A DNA stretch of 22,620 nt from a virus. Numbering within the stretch: the first letter of the stretch is position 1; each line of letters opens with the position of its first letter. The position numbers and the translations under genes were made by a program. The notes below the pieces were generated by a model, which saw nothing but the letters and a program-made list of their open reading frames with translations, was not told the DNA's origin and ran no database searches. The DNA is taken from positions 1 through 22,620 of IMG/VR virus record IMGVR_UViG_3300028228_000116. One strand, given 5' to 3'. This document shows, one piece after another, positions 13,689-22,378 of this stretch.

Positions 13689-14218
13689 AAAAAGTTTCCT
13701 CCTCCACTCATACCTAAAGACTTGGCATATCTCGGAAGATTACAAGCCCAATAGGCCGCTGAAGTTTTATCTTTCTGCTGGTCACATTTGTGTCTAGCAG
13801 CAAAACTTTTTCTTGCCTTTTTATTACTAAGCTTTACACTTAGTCCTGTTGTATCTCCCCAAGTGACTTTCTTAATCTTATCACCATCACGGACAAATAC
13901 ATAAAACTTTTTAGGTCCACCTCTCTTTGGTTTGTTCAAAGGCGGATCTTTTTCTTCTTCTTGTATTGGCATATCTAAAGGCACTTTCTTTCCTTCAAAC
14001 ATATCAAATTCACCAATATCAGATTCTAGTAACTGTTTATCCCAAGATGAGATTTCGGTTAATAGACCTTCATTAAATATTGATCTAGCCTCTCTAAACA
14101 ACTTATAAAATTCTTCACTATGAAGTCTATAAATGTTTTCAGCAAAAGGTATATTGTTTTCAACATGATACATTACAGACTTACTAATCTTGTCTTTATA
14201 ATCTGTAAAATTCAACAT
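13682..14218 (-). CDS. Conserved phage protein with Cys/Trp C-terminal motif
   Basis: This is a 178-residue protein. The N-terminal half is helical and acidic (MLNFTDYKDKISKSVMYHVE; REARSIFNEGLLTEISSWDK). A proline/lysine hinge (PPLNKPKRGGPKKFYVFV) leads into the C-terminal module: KKVTWGDTTGLSVKLSNKKA, then RKSFAARHKCDQQKDKTSAA, YWACNLPRYAKSLGMSGGG and a final W. The RxSFxxRHxCxxxxDKTxxxYWxCxxPRY pattern is frequent in marine T4-like phages; its two Cys and one His suggest a small metal site. Role unknown, possibly virion-linked. The ATG overlaps the upstream stop as TAATG. Confidence 0.75.
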   Translation of the reverse strand: MLNFTDYKDKISKSVMYHVENNIPFAENIYRLHSEEFYKLFREARSIFNEGLLTEISSWDKQLLESDIGEFDMFEGKKVPLDMPIQEEEKDPPLNKPKRGGPKKFYVFVRDGDKIKKVTWGDTTGLSVKLSNKKARKSFAARHKCDQQKDKTSAAYWACNLPRYAKSLGMSGGGNFFW

Positions 14219-15132
14219 TATATCTTCTCCATCATACGTTTCACTACTTCATCTAGCGTAGATCGCCATTCTTCAGCATATCTTTTCTTATATTTATCAA
14301 TTGTTTCATCTGAAGCTGACCATTTTTCTATATCTTCTTTGGTAATATTAGTTGTTTCTGTACCTCTTTGTTTAGCGTCAATTGGTTTAGCGTCTGGTTT
14401 TTGACCTGGCGTCACCTCTTTAGTATGGTTAGCATAATCATGCCCTATTTCATATGCTTCTGGTACACAATTAGGCACTTTTTTTCCATTTTTATCTTTT
14501 AATCCCACTTGTTTATATCCTTTCCAACAAGCATCCGTTAAATCCTGTCTTAATTCACCAAACATTTTCTTATATTTTAGTGTATGTTTACTAGGTTTAG
14601 TTTTTGCTTTGTCGTCACCTGGCGCTGGTTTATAAGGTCCTTTTTCCGTATCTTGTGATTTGAAGTGAGATGCTCTTTTTGATTTAACATCTTTTGATAA
14701 GTCTTTGTAGTATTTTTTAGGTTGAGTTCCTTTTTTATCCTTGACATCTCTGTCTTGTGGCAATTCTTTCTTTTCTGAAACTGCTTTAAACCCATAATCT
14801 ACATCTAAATTATATTCTCTCACTTCGGCCTCTCTATTTGATGATACAGGAACACAGTCCCAAATCCAAGCCTTGTGTAAATTGTTATTGTTATCTTCAA
14901 GTACAATGTAATTTGTACCTCTTCTTTTTATTATTCCTTGTAGATTCTCTTTTATGTAATCTATCTTATCTCCTATGTTAAAAATAACTTCTCTAACATA
15001 TAAATCTCGTATTTGATTTTGTTCAAACTCATTCATTGAAGCTACAGGTTTAGCTCCCGATACATGAGAAAGACCACCATAACTAGCGGCCAATTTAGTT
15101 TTAATACCCATTCCAACTCTCACACTATTCAT
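14218..15132 (-). CDS. Multidomain phage protein with ACWKGYKQVG motif
   Basis: This is a 304-residue protein. Residues about 1-45 open MNSVRVGMGIKTKLAASYGG. Residues about 50-95 make an SH3-like strand set (IFNIGDKIDYIKENLQGIIK, RRGTNYIVLEDNNNNLHKAW). A basic, probably disordered linker (about 115-190) leads to the short module ACWKGYKQVGLKDKNGKKVP followed by NCVPEAYEIGHD (about 203-234), common in phages and built on two Cys. The C-terminal helix (YKKRYAEEWRSTLDEVVKRM) is basic. I recall the ACWxGYxxxGxKxKxGxxVPNCVPE element in many unrelated phage proteins; its job is not known. The gene sits between the nucleotidyltransferase fusion (8-base gap) and the Cys/Trp protein. Confidence 0.74.
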   Translation of the reverse strand: MNSVRVGMGIKTKLAASYGGLSHVSGAKPVASMNEFEQNQIRDLYVREVIFNIGDKIDYIKENLQGIIKRRGTNYIVLEDNNNNLHKAWIWDCVPVSSNREAEVREYNLDVDYGFKAVSEKKELPQDRDVKDKKGTQPKKYYKDLSKDVKSKRASHFKSQDTEKGPYKPAPGDDKAKTKPSKHTLKYKKMFGELRQDLTDACWKGYKQVGLKDKNGKKVPNCVPEAYEIGHDYANHTKEVTPGQKPDAKPIDAKQRGTETTNITKEDIEKWSASDETIDKYKKRYAEEWRSTLDEVVKRMMEKI

Positions 15133-15140
15133 TAATCTTT

Positions 15141-16811
15141 CTATGTCTGCTGGATTTCTATAACTTGCTGGTAATCCTTTTTAAATGTTTCATAATCACC
15201 TTTGGCAGCCGCATCTCTCATTTTACTTGCTGAAATACCAGTAGTTCCTTCAGCATCCGGATCTCTTTCACCGGCAGATACAACATTGATCTTATCAAAG
15301 TTATAATAACCGTGTCTGGATTTTACATCATTATATTTTTTTAGTATATTTTCGAATTCTCTTACTCTATCACTACCTACAACCATAGTCACATCTGAAT
15401 AATTTTTATTGTGCAACTTGGTCAGTAAGTCTAATACCATATTGGTTGGACTGATTTCTAAATCTTGTCTATGTGCTTTAAAAATATCTCTCATAAATCT
15501 AAACTTAACATCTGGAGAAAGTGGATTCTTCTTACTGTCTTGTGATCTACTTAAATATATTTTATGGTCACTCGCTGAAATAGATTTTACTTTTCTTATA
15601 AGTTTTTCATGTCCTGATGTTGGTGGATTAAATCTACCAAATGTAAATGCTATAGATTTATCTTCAACTAATAATTCTTCTTTTACCATACCTTGTAATT
15701 TTCTACCATCAATATCTCTAAATGTATCAGCGACAGCGGCAGCATAATAACCAATATCATGTCGTAATGGCATGCCTTCTTTTGATCTTTCTTTTTTCTT
15801 TCTATCAATAACATCTTGTAAAATTTTAGCAGCATATTCATATCTTTTTTTAGTTGTGGCCATCATTTTAACTTTAGTAACTAAACTTTTAAACCAATCA
15901 CTTGCTTTTATTTTTACTTTGTCTAATGTAATTGCTTCTTTTAAACTATCTATTTCTGCGTCTGTTACTTTACCATCATCTAAAATCTTTTTACATTTCT
16001 TGTAGAAAGTTAGATAGTGATATTTTTCTAACATCTTATAGATTACATTTTTAGGTAGTCTATTTTTAACACCATAAGTTCTTATCTCATCTGGTGACAT
16101 ATCTGTATCAAAAGCTGATCTTCTTTCAGTGTCAACTGTATCACCAACTTTGATAATGTCTTTTATACCATCTTCTATTTCTTCTAACTTATCATTAATC
16201 TTTTCTTGTAGATTTAAAATATCGTCTGGTTTTAATTCTTGTAATTCGTCATAGTCGATTATATCTCTTTTTAGTTCGCCCTTGACAACATCTATTTCTT
16301 GTACTTTTCTTTCAAAGTCTTTCATGTATATTGATTTGTCAAAGGTAAAATCGTCTGGTCTTTTAATAAACTTATTTTTTTCGATATCAAACACAGCATC
16401 AGCTTTCTTATTCTGATCATCATAAGTTTCTTGGTCTGTGATGAAGTAAAAATTAATTGGGTGTTTGGTTCCTGGTATTTCTTTACCTTGAATATTGTCT
16501 GGATTTTTTGCTGACAAATATTTAAGAGAAAGACTTACTCTTTCATCTTCTTGTTTTTCTTTTGGTACATCAAATAATATATTAATGTCCAGATCAGCGT
16601 CATTTCTATATCTCTTTGTAAGTATTGAACCTATCAAAGCAATCTTTAATACAGGATATTCTTTAAAATCTTTTACTTGATTGTTAATTAATTTTAGAAC
16701 ACTAGATTTAATTTTAGGATTTTTAGTATCAGCGTCATCAAACACAGCTGGCGCATATGTTCTTCGTGGTATATCTATGATACTTTCTTTTATGTAATCT
16801 TTAAATCTCAT
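15141..16811 (-). CDS. Nucleotidyltransferase fused to NMN-adenylyltransferase-like domain
   Basis: This is a 556-residue protein. Residues 1-10 (MRFKDYIKES) resemble a T4 capsid-targeting sequence. Residues about 45-130 form a polymerase-beta-type nucleotidyltransferase fold: GSILTKRYRN then DADLDIN (71-77) provides the catalytic acidic pair. A helical middle (about 165-370) has the look of a substrate-binding region. Residues about 386-556 form a cytidylyltransferase/NMNAT domain: GRFNPPTSGHE (392-402) and ISASKMR (526-532) match GxFxPxxxGH and ISxTxxR. The second domain probably transfers a nucleotide to a phosphate, as in NAD synthesis; the first could adenylylate or uridylylate a partner. 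Substrates are unknown. KEELLVE|D just before the second domain could be a processing site. Its start overlaps the upstream kinase gene stop by four bases. Confidence 0.85.
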   Translation of the reverse strand: MRFKDYIKESIIDIPRRTYAPAVFDDADTKNPKIKSSVLKLINNQVKDFKEYPVLKIALIGSILTKRYRNDADLDINILFDVPKEKQEDERVSLSLKYLSAKNPDNIQGKEIPGTKHPINFYFITDQETYDDQNKKADAVFDIEKNKFIKRPDDFTFDKSIYMKDFERKVQEIDVVKGELKRDIIDYDELQELKPDDILNLQEKINDKLEEIEDGIKDIIKVGDTVDTERRSAFDTDMSPDEIRTYGVKNRLPKNVIYKMLEKYHYLTFYKKCKKILDDGKVTDAEIDSLKEAITLDKVKIKASDWFKSLVTKVKMMATTKKRYEYAAKILQDVIDRKKKERSKEGMPLRHDIGYYAAAVADTFRDIDGRKLQGMVKEELLVEDKSIAFTFGRFNPPTSGHEKLIRKVKSISASDHKIYLSRSQDSKKNPLSPDVKFRFMRDIFKAHRQDLEISPTNMVLDLLTKLHNKNYSDVTMVVGSDRVREFENILKKYNDVKSRHGYYNFDKINVVSAGERDPDAEGTTGISASKMRDAAAKGDYETFKKDYQQVIEIQQT

Positions 16812-18025
16812 CTTCTTTTTAACTCTAGTTCTTTCTTTATCCAGCTCATGGCAATACCATTTTCTGGTTTAGTTCTTAATTTACTTCTAATAAATTTAGA
16901 AGCTGTACTTAACACAGCACTAACTAACTCTTTTTCACTTCTATTATTATCAACAACTAACATTTTACCTGGACTAAACACTCTTTGAAAGGCACCTATA
17001 TTTGTTTGTACTTCATTCCAACTTTTCTGTACAATATATTCAGGTACTTGTCTTGGTCTATTTGCATTTCTTTCTAAAGCAATCTCTAAACTTGTATTCA
17101 CAAATACCATATGACAATCATAACCAATATTTTTTAACATACTTACTTGTCTTTGAACCAGTGATAAATCTCTACCTGTAGCGTCAATAATAAGACCTAA
17201 TCGTCCTTCTACATATTTATCTAATTGGTTACCAGTAGTTGTTTTTGCTCTTTGTCTAATAATATTTCTAAAGTATTCTTCTTCATCTGGCATTTTAATT
17301 GAAAGATTTGCTTTTTTTAAACCACTTTCAAATGCGTTATCTGAATTGACTACTTTTAAACCTGTGCCAGAAAATGCTGTTTGTGTTACAAATGTTTTGC
17401 CAGAGCCTGGACCACCTGCTAAAAAGAAAGCTTTGAATATACCAGGATCATAAACTCCCTCATTTAAATACTCTCTAAACTCTCTCAATGGTTTTGCCTT
17501 TAATTGTTTTATAATCTTATTAGCAATATCTTTAGGTTCACCACCCTCAGCCTTAATCTCTATAAAACCTGGTTTCTTTCTGTAATATTCTATCACTGGT
17601 CCTGTTTCTTTTTTGTATAAAGCAATTCTGTTTTTGATAATTTCTGGTTTATCATCTGCTCTACCTCTTGCTGTAAGTCTTCTTATTACTTCTTGTTCAC
17701 TTACATTTAAGAATACTACTTTGTCTATTTTAATATTCTTCTTTTCTAAATCTTTAACTTGTTGCATATATCTAGGAAAACCATCAAATACAAATCCGTT
17801 CTCTGCCTTTTCTACAGCGCCAAATACAAGTTTTAAAACTATATCATTAGGAGCAAAACCACCTTTACCTAAATTAGATAATCTTTTAGCAATCTCACCA
17901 CCTTTTTCTTTTTCTTTTCTTAATAGTTCACCAGGATAGATATGTTCTATATCTAAATCTTTTGTTATAAATTCAGAGTACGTTGATTTACCTGAACCTG
18001 GACCTCCTATTAAAATAATATTCAT
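16808..18025 (-). CDS. Adenylate kinase fused to a second P-loop kinase
   Basis: This is a 405-residue protein with two kinase domains. Residues 1 to about 178 form an adenylate kinase: Walker A GGPGSGKST (7-15), NMP-binding region (PGELLRKEKEKGGEI), DGFPR (81-85) and TARGRADDKPE with no zinc-type LID insert, a short-lid form. Residues 200-405 form a second P-loop domain: FFLAGGPGSGKT (Walker A 204-211), NSDNAFE, VFVNTSLEIALERNANRPRQ, and VVDNNRSEK, resembling polynucleotide-kinase or zeta-toxin-type kinases; substrate unknown. The junction REFREYLNEG (181-190) looks like the N-terminus of a separate capsid-targeted protein: LNE|G fits the T4 prohead protease. A TTG (17486-17488) with AAAGG upstream could start the second domain on its own. 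Adenylate kinase converts AMP and ATP to ADP. The ATG overlaps the upstream stop as TAATG. Confidence 0.87.
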   Translation of the reverse strand: MNIILIGGPGSGKSTYSEFITKDLDIEHIYPGELLRKEKEKGGEIAKRLSNLGKGGFAPNDIVLKLVFGAVEKAENGFVFDGFPRYMQQVKDLEKKNIKIDKVVFLNVSEQEVIRRLTARGRADDKPEIIKNRIALYKKETGPVIEYYRKKPGFIEIKAEGGEPKDIANKIIKQLKAKPLREFREYLNEGVYDPGIFKAFFLAGGPGSGKTFVTQTAFSGTGLKVVNSDNAFESGLKKANLSIKMPDEEEYFRNIIRQRAKTTTGNQLDKYVEGRLGLIIDATGRDLSLVQRQVSMLKNIGYDCHMVFVNTSLEIALERNANRPRQVPEYIVQKSWNEVQTNIGAFQRVFSPGKMLVVDNNRSEKELVSAVLSTASKFIRSKLRTKPENGIAMSWIKKELELKRR

Positions 18026-19252
18026 TATCCTTTAACCCAGTCCCTCTCAGCCGTAAAATTGGCTCTACTAAATTCTAATCTATCTACTAACTTAACAGCA
18101 CCAGCACCTCTATCAACAGCAACAAATCCTTCTGGTGCCGTTACCTTATAGCCGTTTTGGTGTTCTTAAAAAAATGGCCTATACTTTGTATCTCACTTAA
18201 TTTATTTACCAAAAAGTTTTTGGCATTTTGTAATGTAACGTGTGAAGCAATAGCAAAGTAAAGTGCTTGTTTATTTCTGTTTATAATATTCATGTTCTTT
18301 TTCAATGCGTCTTTATATTTCTTTTTACCTGCTTCTGTTTTCTTACTATCTATTTCTGCTTGTAAAACATTTTCATAGTATTCACCAAACATATCTACAA
18401 GTGTTTTTACCTTGGCCATATTACCTTGTGTGTTTCTTATAAAGTGATTGAAGAAAGTTTTTAATCTATACCCGATTGATAATGCATCAGATGATGATTT
18501 ACTCATTTCATCTAACATCTTACTTGCCTTTGATAGAGAACCTTCAGCCATTCTTATTCTAGCATTAAATGTTGATAACTCACCAGTGGTTAATTTTGCC
18601 GATCCACTTACATCTTTATAAGCAGCGTCAGCTAAGAATATGGAAGATATTCCAGATTTGCCTGATACTGTACCAAAGCCTGCTCTTAAATCTTTCATTT
18701 TTTTACCTGAATAGGATGTGTGAAATACAATTCCCATTCTTGCTCTTTTTATTCTTTTACCAATGTTTGAATTTGAAGGTACAGCGTAAGTGATTGTGTT
18801 TGGTGTAAATGTAATCATACTTTCACCATTAAAATCCTCTGACTTTAAATCTGATTTTGAAAATAGAAAATCGCCTTGTAGAATACCAGTTATCTTTAAT
18901 TTTTTAGTTCTCTTAATGCTATTGTTAATTTTTCAGCAAGACCACCACCATGGTTTCTTTTTATATCACTACTTGTATAATTGATTTTTGGAGTAGCATT
19001 GAATACTGCCTTAGTGCCAACAAAGAATTGGCCGTTTTCAGGATTAATACCACAGATAATAGCGGGAGCTCCGTCCCATTTGACAGACATATTGACTTTA
19101 CTGGAAGAAGAACCAGCAAGCATATCTCTTATTGAATTAAGAAAGTTAATAGCATTCTCACCACCCTTTGAACCTTTATCAATTATGAAATCCTCCAAGT
19201 GTTGGAGATGAAGATTTTTTTCTTTGGTAAAAAATCCTTTAAAACTAAACAT
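18025..19252 (-). CDS. KWDG-motif phage protein, nucleotidyltransferase-like (two frameshifts)
   Basis: Three frame segments belong to one gene of about 409 residues. It starts at 19252 (MFSFKGFFTKEKNLHLQHLE) with AGGTG six bases upstream; a GTG at 19261 is an alternative. Frame breaks are in the A6 run at 18900-18905 and the A4 run at 18154-18157. Adding one A at each restores LRELKKLKITGILQGDFLFS across the first and FFKNTKNGYKVTAPEGFVAV across the second, and the stop (18025-18027) then overlaps the kinase ATG. Residues 56-64 read SVKWDGAPA, like the KxDG adenylation motif of RNA and DNA ligases, followed by FVGTKAVFN and later TFTPNTITYAVP. I recall this family (DUF6267-like) in marine T4-like phages. 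True ligase activity is doubtful because the later motifs are not obvious. The middle is helical. Confidence 0.77.
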
Positions 19253-19340
19253 TTGGAACACCTACACTTTCTTTATTGAATGTGCAAACACCAATATACT
19301 TCTTACCGTTTTTTAAATTCTCCGTCTGATAAACAAACAT
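19245..19340 (-). CDS. 31-residue GIY-YIG N-terminal fragment
   Basis: This is a short frame with an AGAGAG just before its ATG. It reads MFVYQTENLKNGKKYIGVCT, matching the first strands of GIY-YIG endonucleases (I-Y-x-I-T-N-x-x-N-G-K-x-Y-I-G). It then stops after eleven more residues, inside the start of the next gene, and no catalytic Arg/Glu helix follows. It looks like the remnant of a homing gene lost between the two conserved phage genes, or a very small retained protein. A 26-residue frame starting at a Met just upstream overlaps it out of frame and has no recognisable content. Confidence 0.5.
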   Translation of the reverse strand: MFVYQTENLKNGKKYIGVCTFNKESVGVPNV

Positions 19341-19402
19341 TTTTCTCTCTCATTGTTTCCATTACTATAATCACTGTTTCCATATAACTCACTTGATAAG
19401 AC

Positions 19403-19410
19403 TATTTATA
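19403..19410 (-). promoter_or_regulatory. T4-type late promoter upstream of the KWDG gene
   Basis: The minus strand reads TATAAATA in the 152-base gap between the 85-residue gene and the KWDG gene. It marks the change from the replication genes on its right to the late block on its left. The leader contains the GIY-YIG fragment. Confidence 0.7.
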
Positions 19411-19413
19411 AGA

Positions 19414-19671
19414 CTAAACTCTTGTCCATAGGAATTTAGGTACGCCACCGTTAGATTCCCATACTTTATGTTTGTTTTGAAACTTAACTAGTTTATGTGC
19501 GTCTTCTTCAAAAAAATACTCACCAATAATACTCTTTGTTGGTTTTTCTATCACTTGCCATATAATGTCTTTACCATTCTTTATCATTTTTTTAGTATAT
19601 GATAATTCAGGTTGTTCATTATTTGGCCGTCTATCGCCTCTGTGAAACTTTACTTTTTGTGTCTTTGACAT
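19414..19671 (-). CDS. Small conserved T4-like phage protein
   Basis: This is an 85-residue protein, basic at the N-terminus (MSKTQKVKFHRGDRRPNNEQ). The conserved block follows: IIWQVIEKPTKSIIGEYFFE, EDAHKLVKFQNKHKVWESNG and GVPKFLWTRV. I recall this GEYFFEEDAxKLVKFQNK pattern in many marine T4-like phages directly after the helicase, with no assigned function. Its ATG overlaps the helicase stop. A replication accessory role is possible from position alone. Confidence 0.78.
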   Translation of the reverse strand: MSKTQKVKFHRGDRRPNNEQPELSYTKKMIKNGKDIIWQVIEKPTKSIIGEYFFEEDAHKLVKFQNKHKVWESNGGVPKFLWTRV

Positions 19672-21055
19672 TATATTTTAAAATCTGAAAATTTATCATA
19701 CGCCTGTTCAGGTGATGGATAATTTTCCTTTTCCTTTGTTTGGTTACTATCTACTATATTCTGTGCCGAGTTCTCAACATCATATAATCTCATTTTTGCT
19801 TTATCAACACCTATGATAAAGGCTCTGTTTACACCAGGATCATTGTATCTATTCTTTAACTGTTTTACTTTCATTTGACCTAGTGCGTCTAATTCCTCAT
19901 TAGTCATTAAGGCAAACATAAAGTCGGCCGTTGCTGGTAAACCAAATGATTCAGATGTATCTTCTAAACCAATATCTGTACTTACGAAACCAGTTCTAGT
20001 AGTTTGTGTGGCACTAAAGATTGGAACATCAAACTCAACAGCAAGACCTCTTAATTCTTCAGCAATTGCTTTGATGTAGAAGTAAGATGATATATTACCA
20101 CCTTTAAACCGACTTGAAGCACAAATGTTTAGATAATCAATAAAAATTATTTGTGGTTTAAAACTTTTCTTTAATGATAGTTCGTTTAGTAATCCTTTAA
20201 AATGGCCAGAATGAGCAGAGGCAGTAGGATATTCTTTGATAATTAAAGAACCTGCTGTTTTACTTCTCAACTTACTCATCTTACCATCATATAATTCTTT
20301 AGGCATATCATGTAAATCATCTATAGTAACGTCCATTAAGTTAGCGTCTATTCTTTCGGCAATTCTTTCTTCGGACATCTCTAATGTAATATACAATACA
20401 TTCTGACCTTGATTTAAAAAGTTTGCAGCACAGTGACACATAAACAATGATTTACCAACGCCTGTTCCTGCTAAAGCAATATTCAATGTTTTACTCGGAA
20501 CACCACCTTTTGTAATTCTATTAAAGAAATTTAAATCAAATGGATAACGTTTTTCTTTTGTATGATACCAATCAAATCTGGCTTCAGCGTCACCAATATA
20601 ATCATGCCCTATATGGTTATCAAATGAAACGGCTAGTGCTTCACTTAATATACTTGGTATGGCCTCTGGTTGATGTTCTTTATCTTTACCATCTAGTATC
20701 TTAATACCAGATAACACGGCATTATGTACTGCTCTGTCTTTACAAAACTTTTCTGTTGTATCTAATAACCATTGTAAATCGGACTTTTCATCTACAAAAG
20801 TATTTACAAGTTCTTTAACTAATCTTAATTCGTCTTCATTAATATCTTTTCTTTTACTAAATTCTATATGTATGGTTTCTTTTGTAGGTAAGTTTTTATA
20901 CTCTTGTACAAATTTATCTATTTCTTCATACAGTAGTCTTTCTACTCTATTTGTAAAGTAATCAGTTTTTACAAAAGGCAAAGCTTTTCTTGTAAAATCC
21001 TCATTAAAAAGAAGTTTCTTAAAATAGTTATTTCTATTCTTTCGTTATTTGTCAA
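19671..21055 (-). CDS. 41: Replicative DNA helicase, T4 gp41 type (one frameshift)
   Basis: gp41 is the hexameric DnaB-family helicase that unwinds the fork and works with the gp61 primase. The uninterrupted 436 residues match T4 gp41 in order: the N-terminal helical part (LVKELVNTFVDEKSDLQWLL), SFDNHIGHDYIGDAEARFDW, Walker A AGTGVGKS, NVLYITLEMSEERIAERIDA, PQIIFIDYLNIC (Walker B), and a C-terminal RecA-type core with LPATADFMFAL. The first Met of this frame (MPFVKTDYF) is internal by comparison with T4. Correcting the T5 run at 21006-21010 by one base adds [13 protein letters not shown] and FNEDFTRKALPFVK, with a likely TTG start at 21053-21055 overlapping the upstream stop. That gives about 461 residues against 475 in T4. 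No ATG is available there. Confidence 0.94.
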
Positions 21056-21374
21056 AGACAACCGTTCCATCTGTTACTTGTTTCTCCAATTGTTCCATTA
21101 ATATATCACCAATAAAATCTATAAAGTCTTGTGCACCAATATCTTTTTTATTAGGGTTAACTATTATATCATAATCAAACTTCATTGGCAAGGCGCCATC
21201 TGGATTTTCATCTTTTGCAAAAGTTACCTTACCATATTTGTAGATAATATCTTCGTATTCACCTTCGACAATTTTTATACAAGTAAAATCGTCATCTGGT
21301 TTTTGTACAAAAACGTATCTCTTTTTATTCTTCGTCTGATCCGTATGTGAATTTTCTTTTGGCATATTCATCAA
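21045..21374 (-). CDS. Small conserved phage protein between uvsX and the helicase
   Basis: This protein has up to 109 residues. The conserved part starts at [20 protein letters not shown], then [35 protein letters not shown] and [19 protein letters not shown] recall the same protein in this position in other marine T4-like phages, without a name. The start is doubtful. ATG codons exist only at 21374, 21371 and 21365, all inside the uvsX end (up to 50 bases of overlap) and without a good ribosome site. The conserved region begins about 20 residues later, so a non-ATG start near 21320 is possible. A recombination or replication accessory role is inferred from neighbours only. Confidence 0.75.
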   Translation of the reverse strand: MMNMPKENSHTDQTKNKKRYVFVQKPDDDFTCIKIVEGEYEDIIYKYGKVTFAKDENPDGALPMKFDYDIIVNPNKKDIGAQDFIDFIGDILMEQLEKQVTDGTVVFDK

Positions 21375-22350
21375 TCTTATCTAATGTTTCTTTTGTAAAA
21401 TATTTGTCAGGATTTTCATTGATATTCTTACCAAATACTTTAGAACCATCTGACATTTCGTATCGTGTAGATACTTTTTTAAATATACCAGCTGCTTCGC
21501 CAAGTTCTAATAAACCATAATGTTTATCTAAACCTGTTTTGTATGTGAGTCTTACATCAATCATAGCATTTTCTTTTGTTAACCTTGACTTATAATTCTT
21601 ACAGTGAATAATATTACCAATTACTTCGGTGCCTTCTTTTTCTTTACGCTTACTTAAATAAATGATTGATGAGGCAGCGTACTTCAAACCTGAACCGCCA
21701 CCCATTTCTTTTTGAGGGAACATAGACCCAATAACATCATATGTGTGATTGGTCATTATCATAGGTATATTTGCTTTACCTAATTTAAGGGTTAAAACTC
21801 TGAATGTAGATTTGACAATTTGTGACCTTGTCATATCTCGTGTTTCTTTACCAGCAGCCGTGTCTTCCATTTCTTTTGTAGTCGATAACATACCTAAACT
21901 ATCTAATACAAACATTAAAGGTTTTCTTTTGCCTTCTGGTTGTTCAATATACTTGTCTAAAATTTTAATTGATTGGTTTCTAAATTCTTGTACTGTTGAA
22001 ACAGGTACGATTACCATTCTAGTAGAGTCAACACTTCTACTTTCAATCATACTCTTTGAGATAGCACTTTCTGATTCGAAATAAATTACACCAGCTTCTT
22101 TGTCTTTATCTAAAAATGCTTTTACAATTCCTAATGCAAAAAATGTTTTACCTGTAGCCGCTTCACCGGCGATTGCTGTAATCTTGTTTGCTGGCATACC
22201 ACCGTAAATACTGCCAGATAATAAGGCGTTAAAGGCATATGAACCTGTGTCTATAAAATTGGTTACGTCAGCACTATCAATTCCATCACTTACTAAACCA
22301 GCATATTCATTACCAGTTTCTTTAATTATATCTTTTAAAAAATCACTCAT
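21325..22350 (-). CDS. uvsX: UvsX RecA-like recombinase
   Basis: UvsX polymerises on single-stranded DNA and catalyses strand exchange, driving T4-type recombination-dependent replication and repair. This 341-residue protein has Walker A GEAATGKT (62-69), [19 protein letters not shown] (about 87-105), Walker B LMFVLDS (145-151), the loop region [37 protein letters not shown], and [20 protein letters not shown], all in the order seen in T4 UvsX. It is slightly shorter than T4 UvsX (about 390) at the C-terminus, which ends acidic (YGSDEE). A GGAG ribosome site and a consensus sigma70-type promoter lie just upstream, fitting early transcription by host polymerase. The frame is intact. Confidence 0.97.
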   Translation of the reverse strand: MSDFLKDIIKETGNEYAGLVSDGIDSADVTNFIDTGSYAFNALLSGSIYGGMPANKITAIAGEAATGKTFFALGIVKAFLDKDKEAGVIYFESESAISKSMIESRSVDSTRMVIVPVSTVQEFRNQSIKILDKYIEQPEGKRKPLMFVLDSLGMLSTTKEMEDTAAGKETRDMTRSQIVKSTFRVLTLKLGKANIPMIMTNHTYDVIGSMFPQKEMGGGSGLKYAASSIIYLSKRKEKEGTEVIGNIIHCKNYKSRLTKENAMIDVRLTYKTGLDKHYGLLELGEAAGIFKKVSTRYEMSDGSKVFGKNINENPDKYFTKETLDKIDEYAKRKFTYGSDEE

Positions 22351-22378
22351 TCCATAACTCCTATAAATTTATGTTCTT

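Noticed and set aside
14577-14795. 72-residue minus-strand frame inside the ACWKGYKQVG gene
   Set aside because: It is an alternative frame of the Lys-rich linker and has no independent start signal.
15409-16005. Plus-strand open frames with hydrophobic runs
   Set aside because: They mirror Lys/Glu/Asp-rich coding on the minus strand, which reads as Leu/Phe/Ile on the other strand. The minus-strand NTase-NMNAT gene is well supported.
17300-17420. Zeta-toxin toxin-antitoxin system
   Set aside because: The second P-loop domain resembles zeta-type kinases, but it is fused to an adenylate kinase and no epsilon-like antitoxin gene is next to it.
18900-18905. Programmed ribosomal frameshifting at the A6 run
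   Set aside because: Similar indels hit many unrelated genes here in both directions, including the helicase. There is no consistent slippery heptamer or downstream structure, so sequence error is more likely.
18950-19252. True RNA or DNA ligase
   Set aside because: KWDGAPA resembles the KxDG ligase motif, but the other ligase motifs are not apparent in the restored sequence, so only a nucleotidyltransferase-like label is justified.
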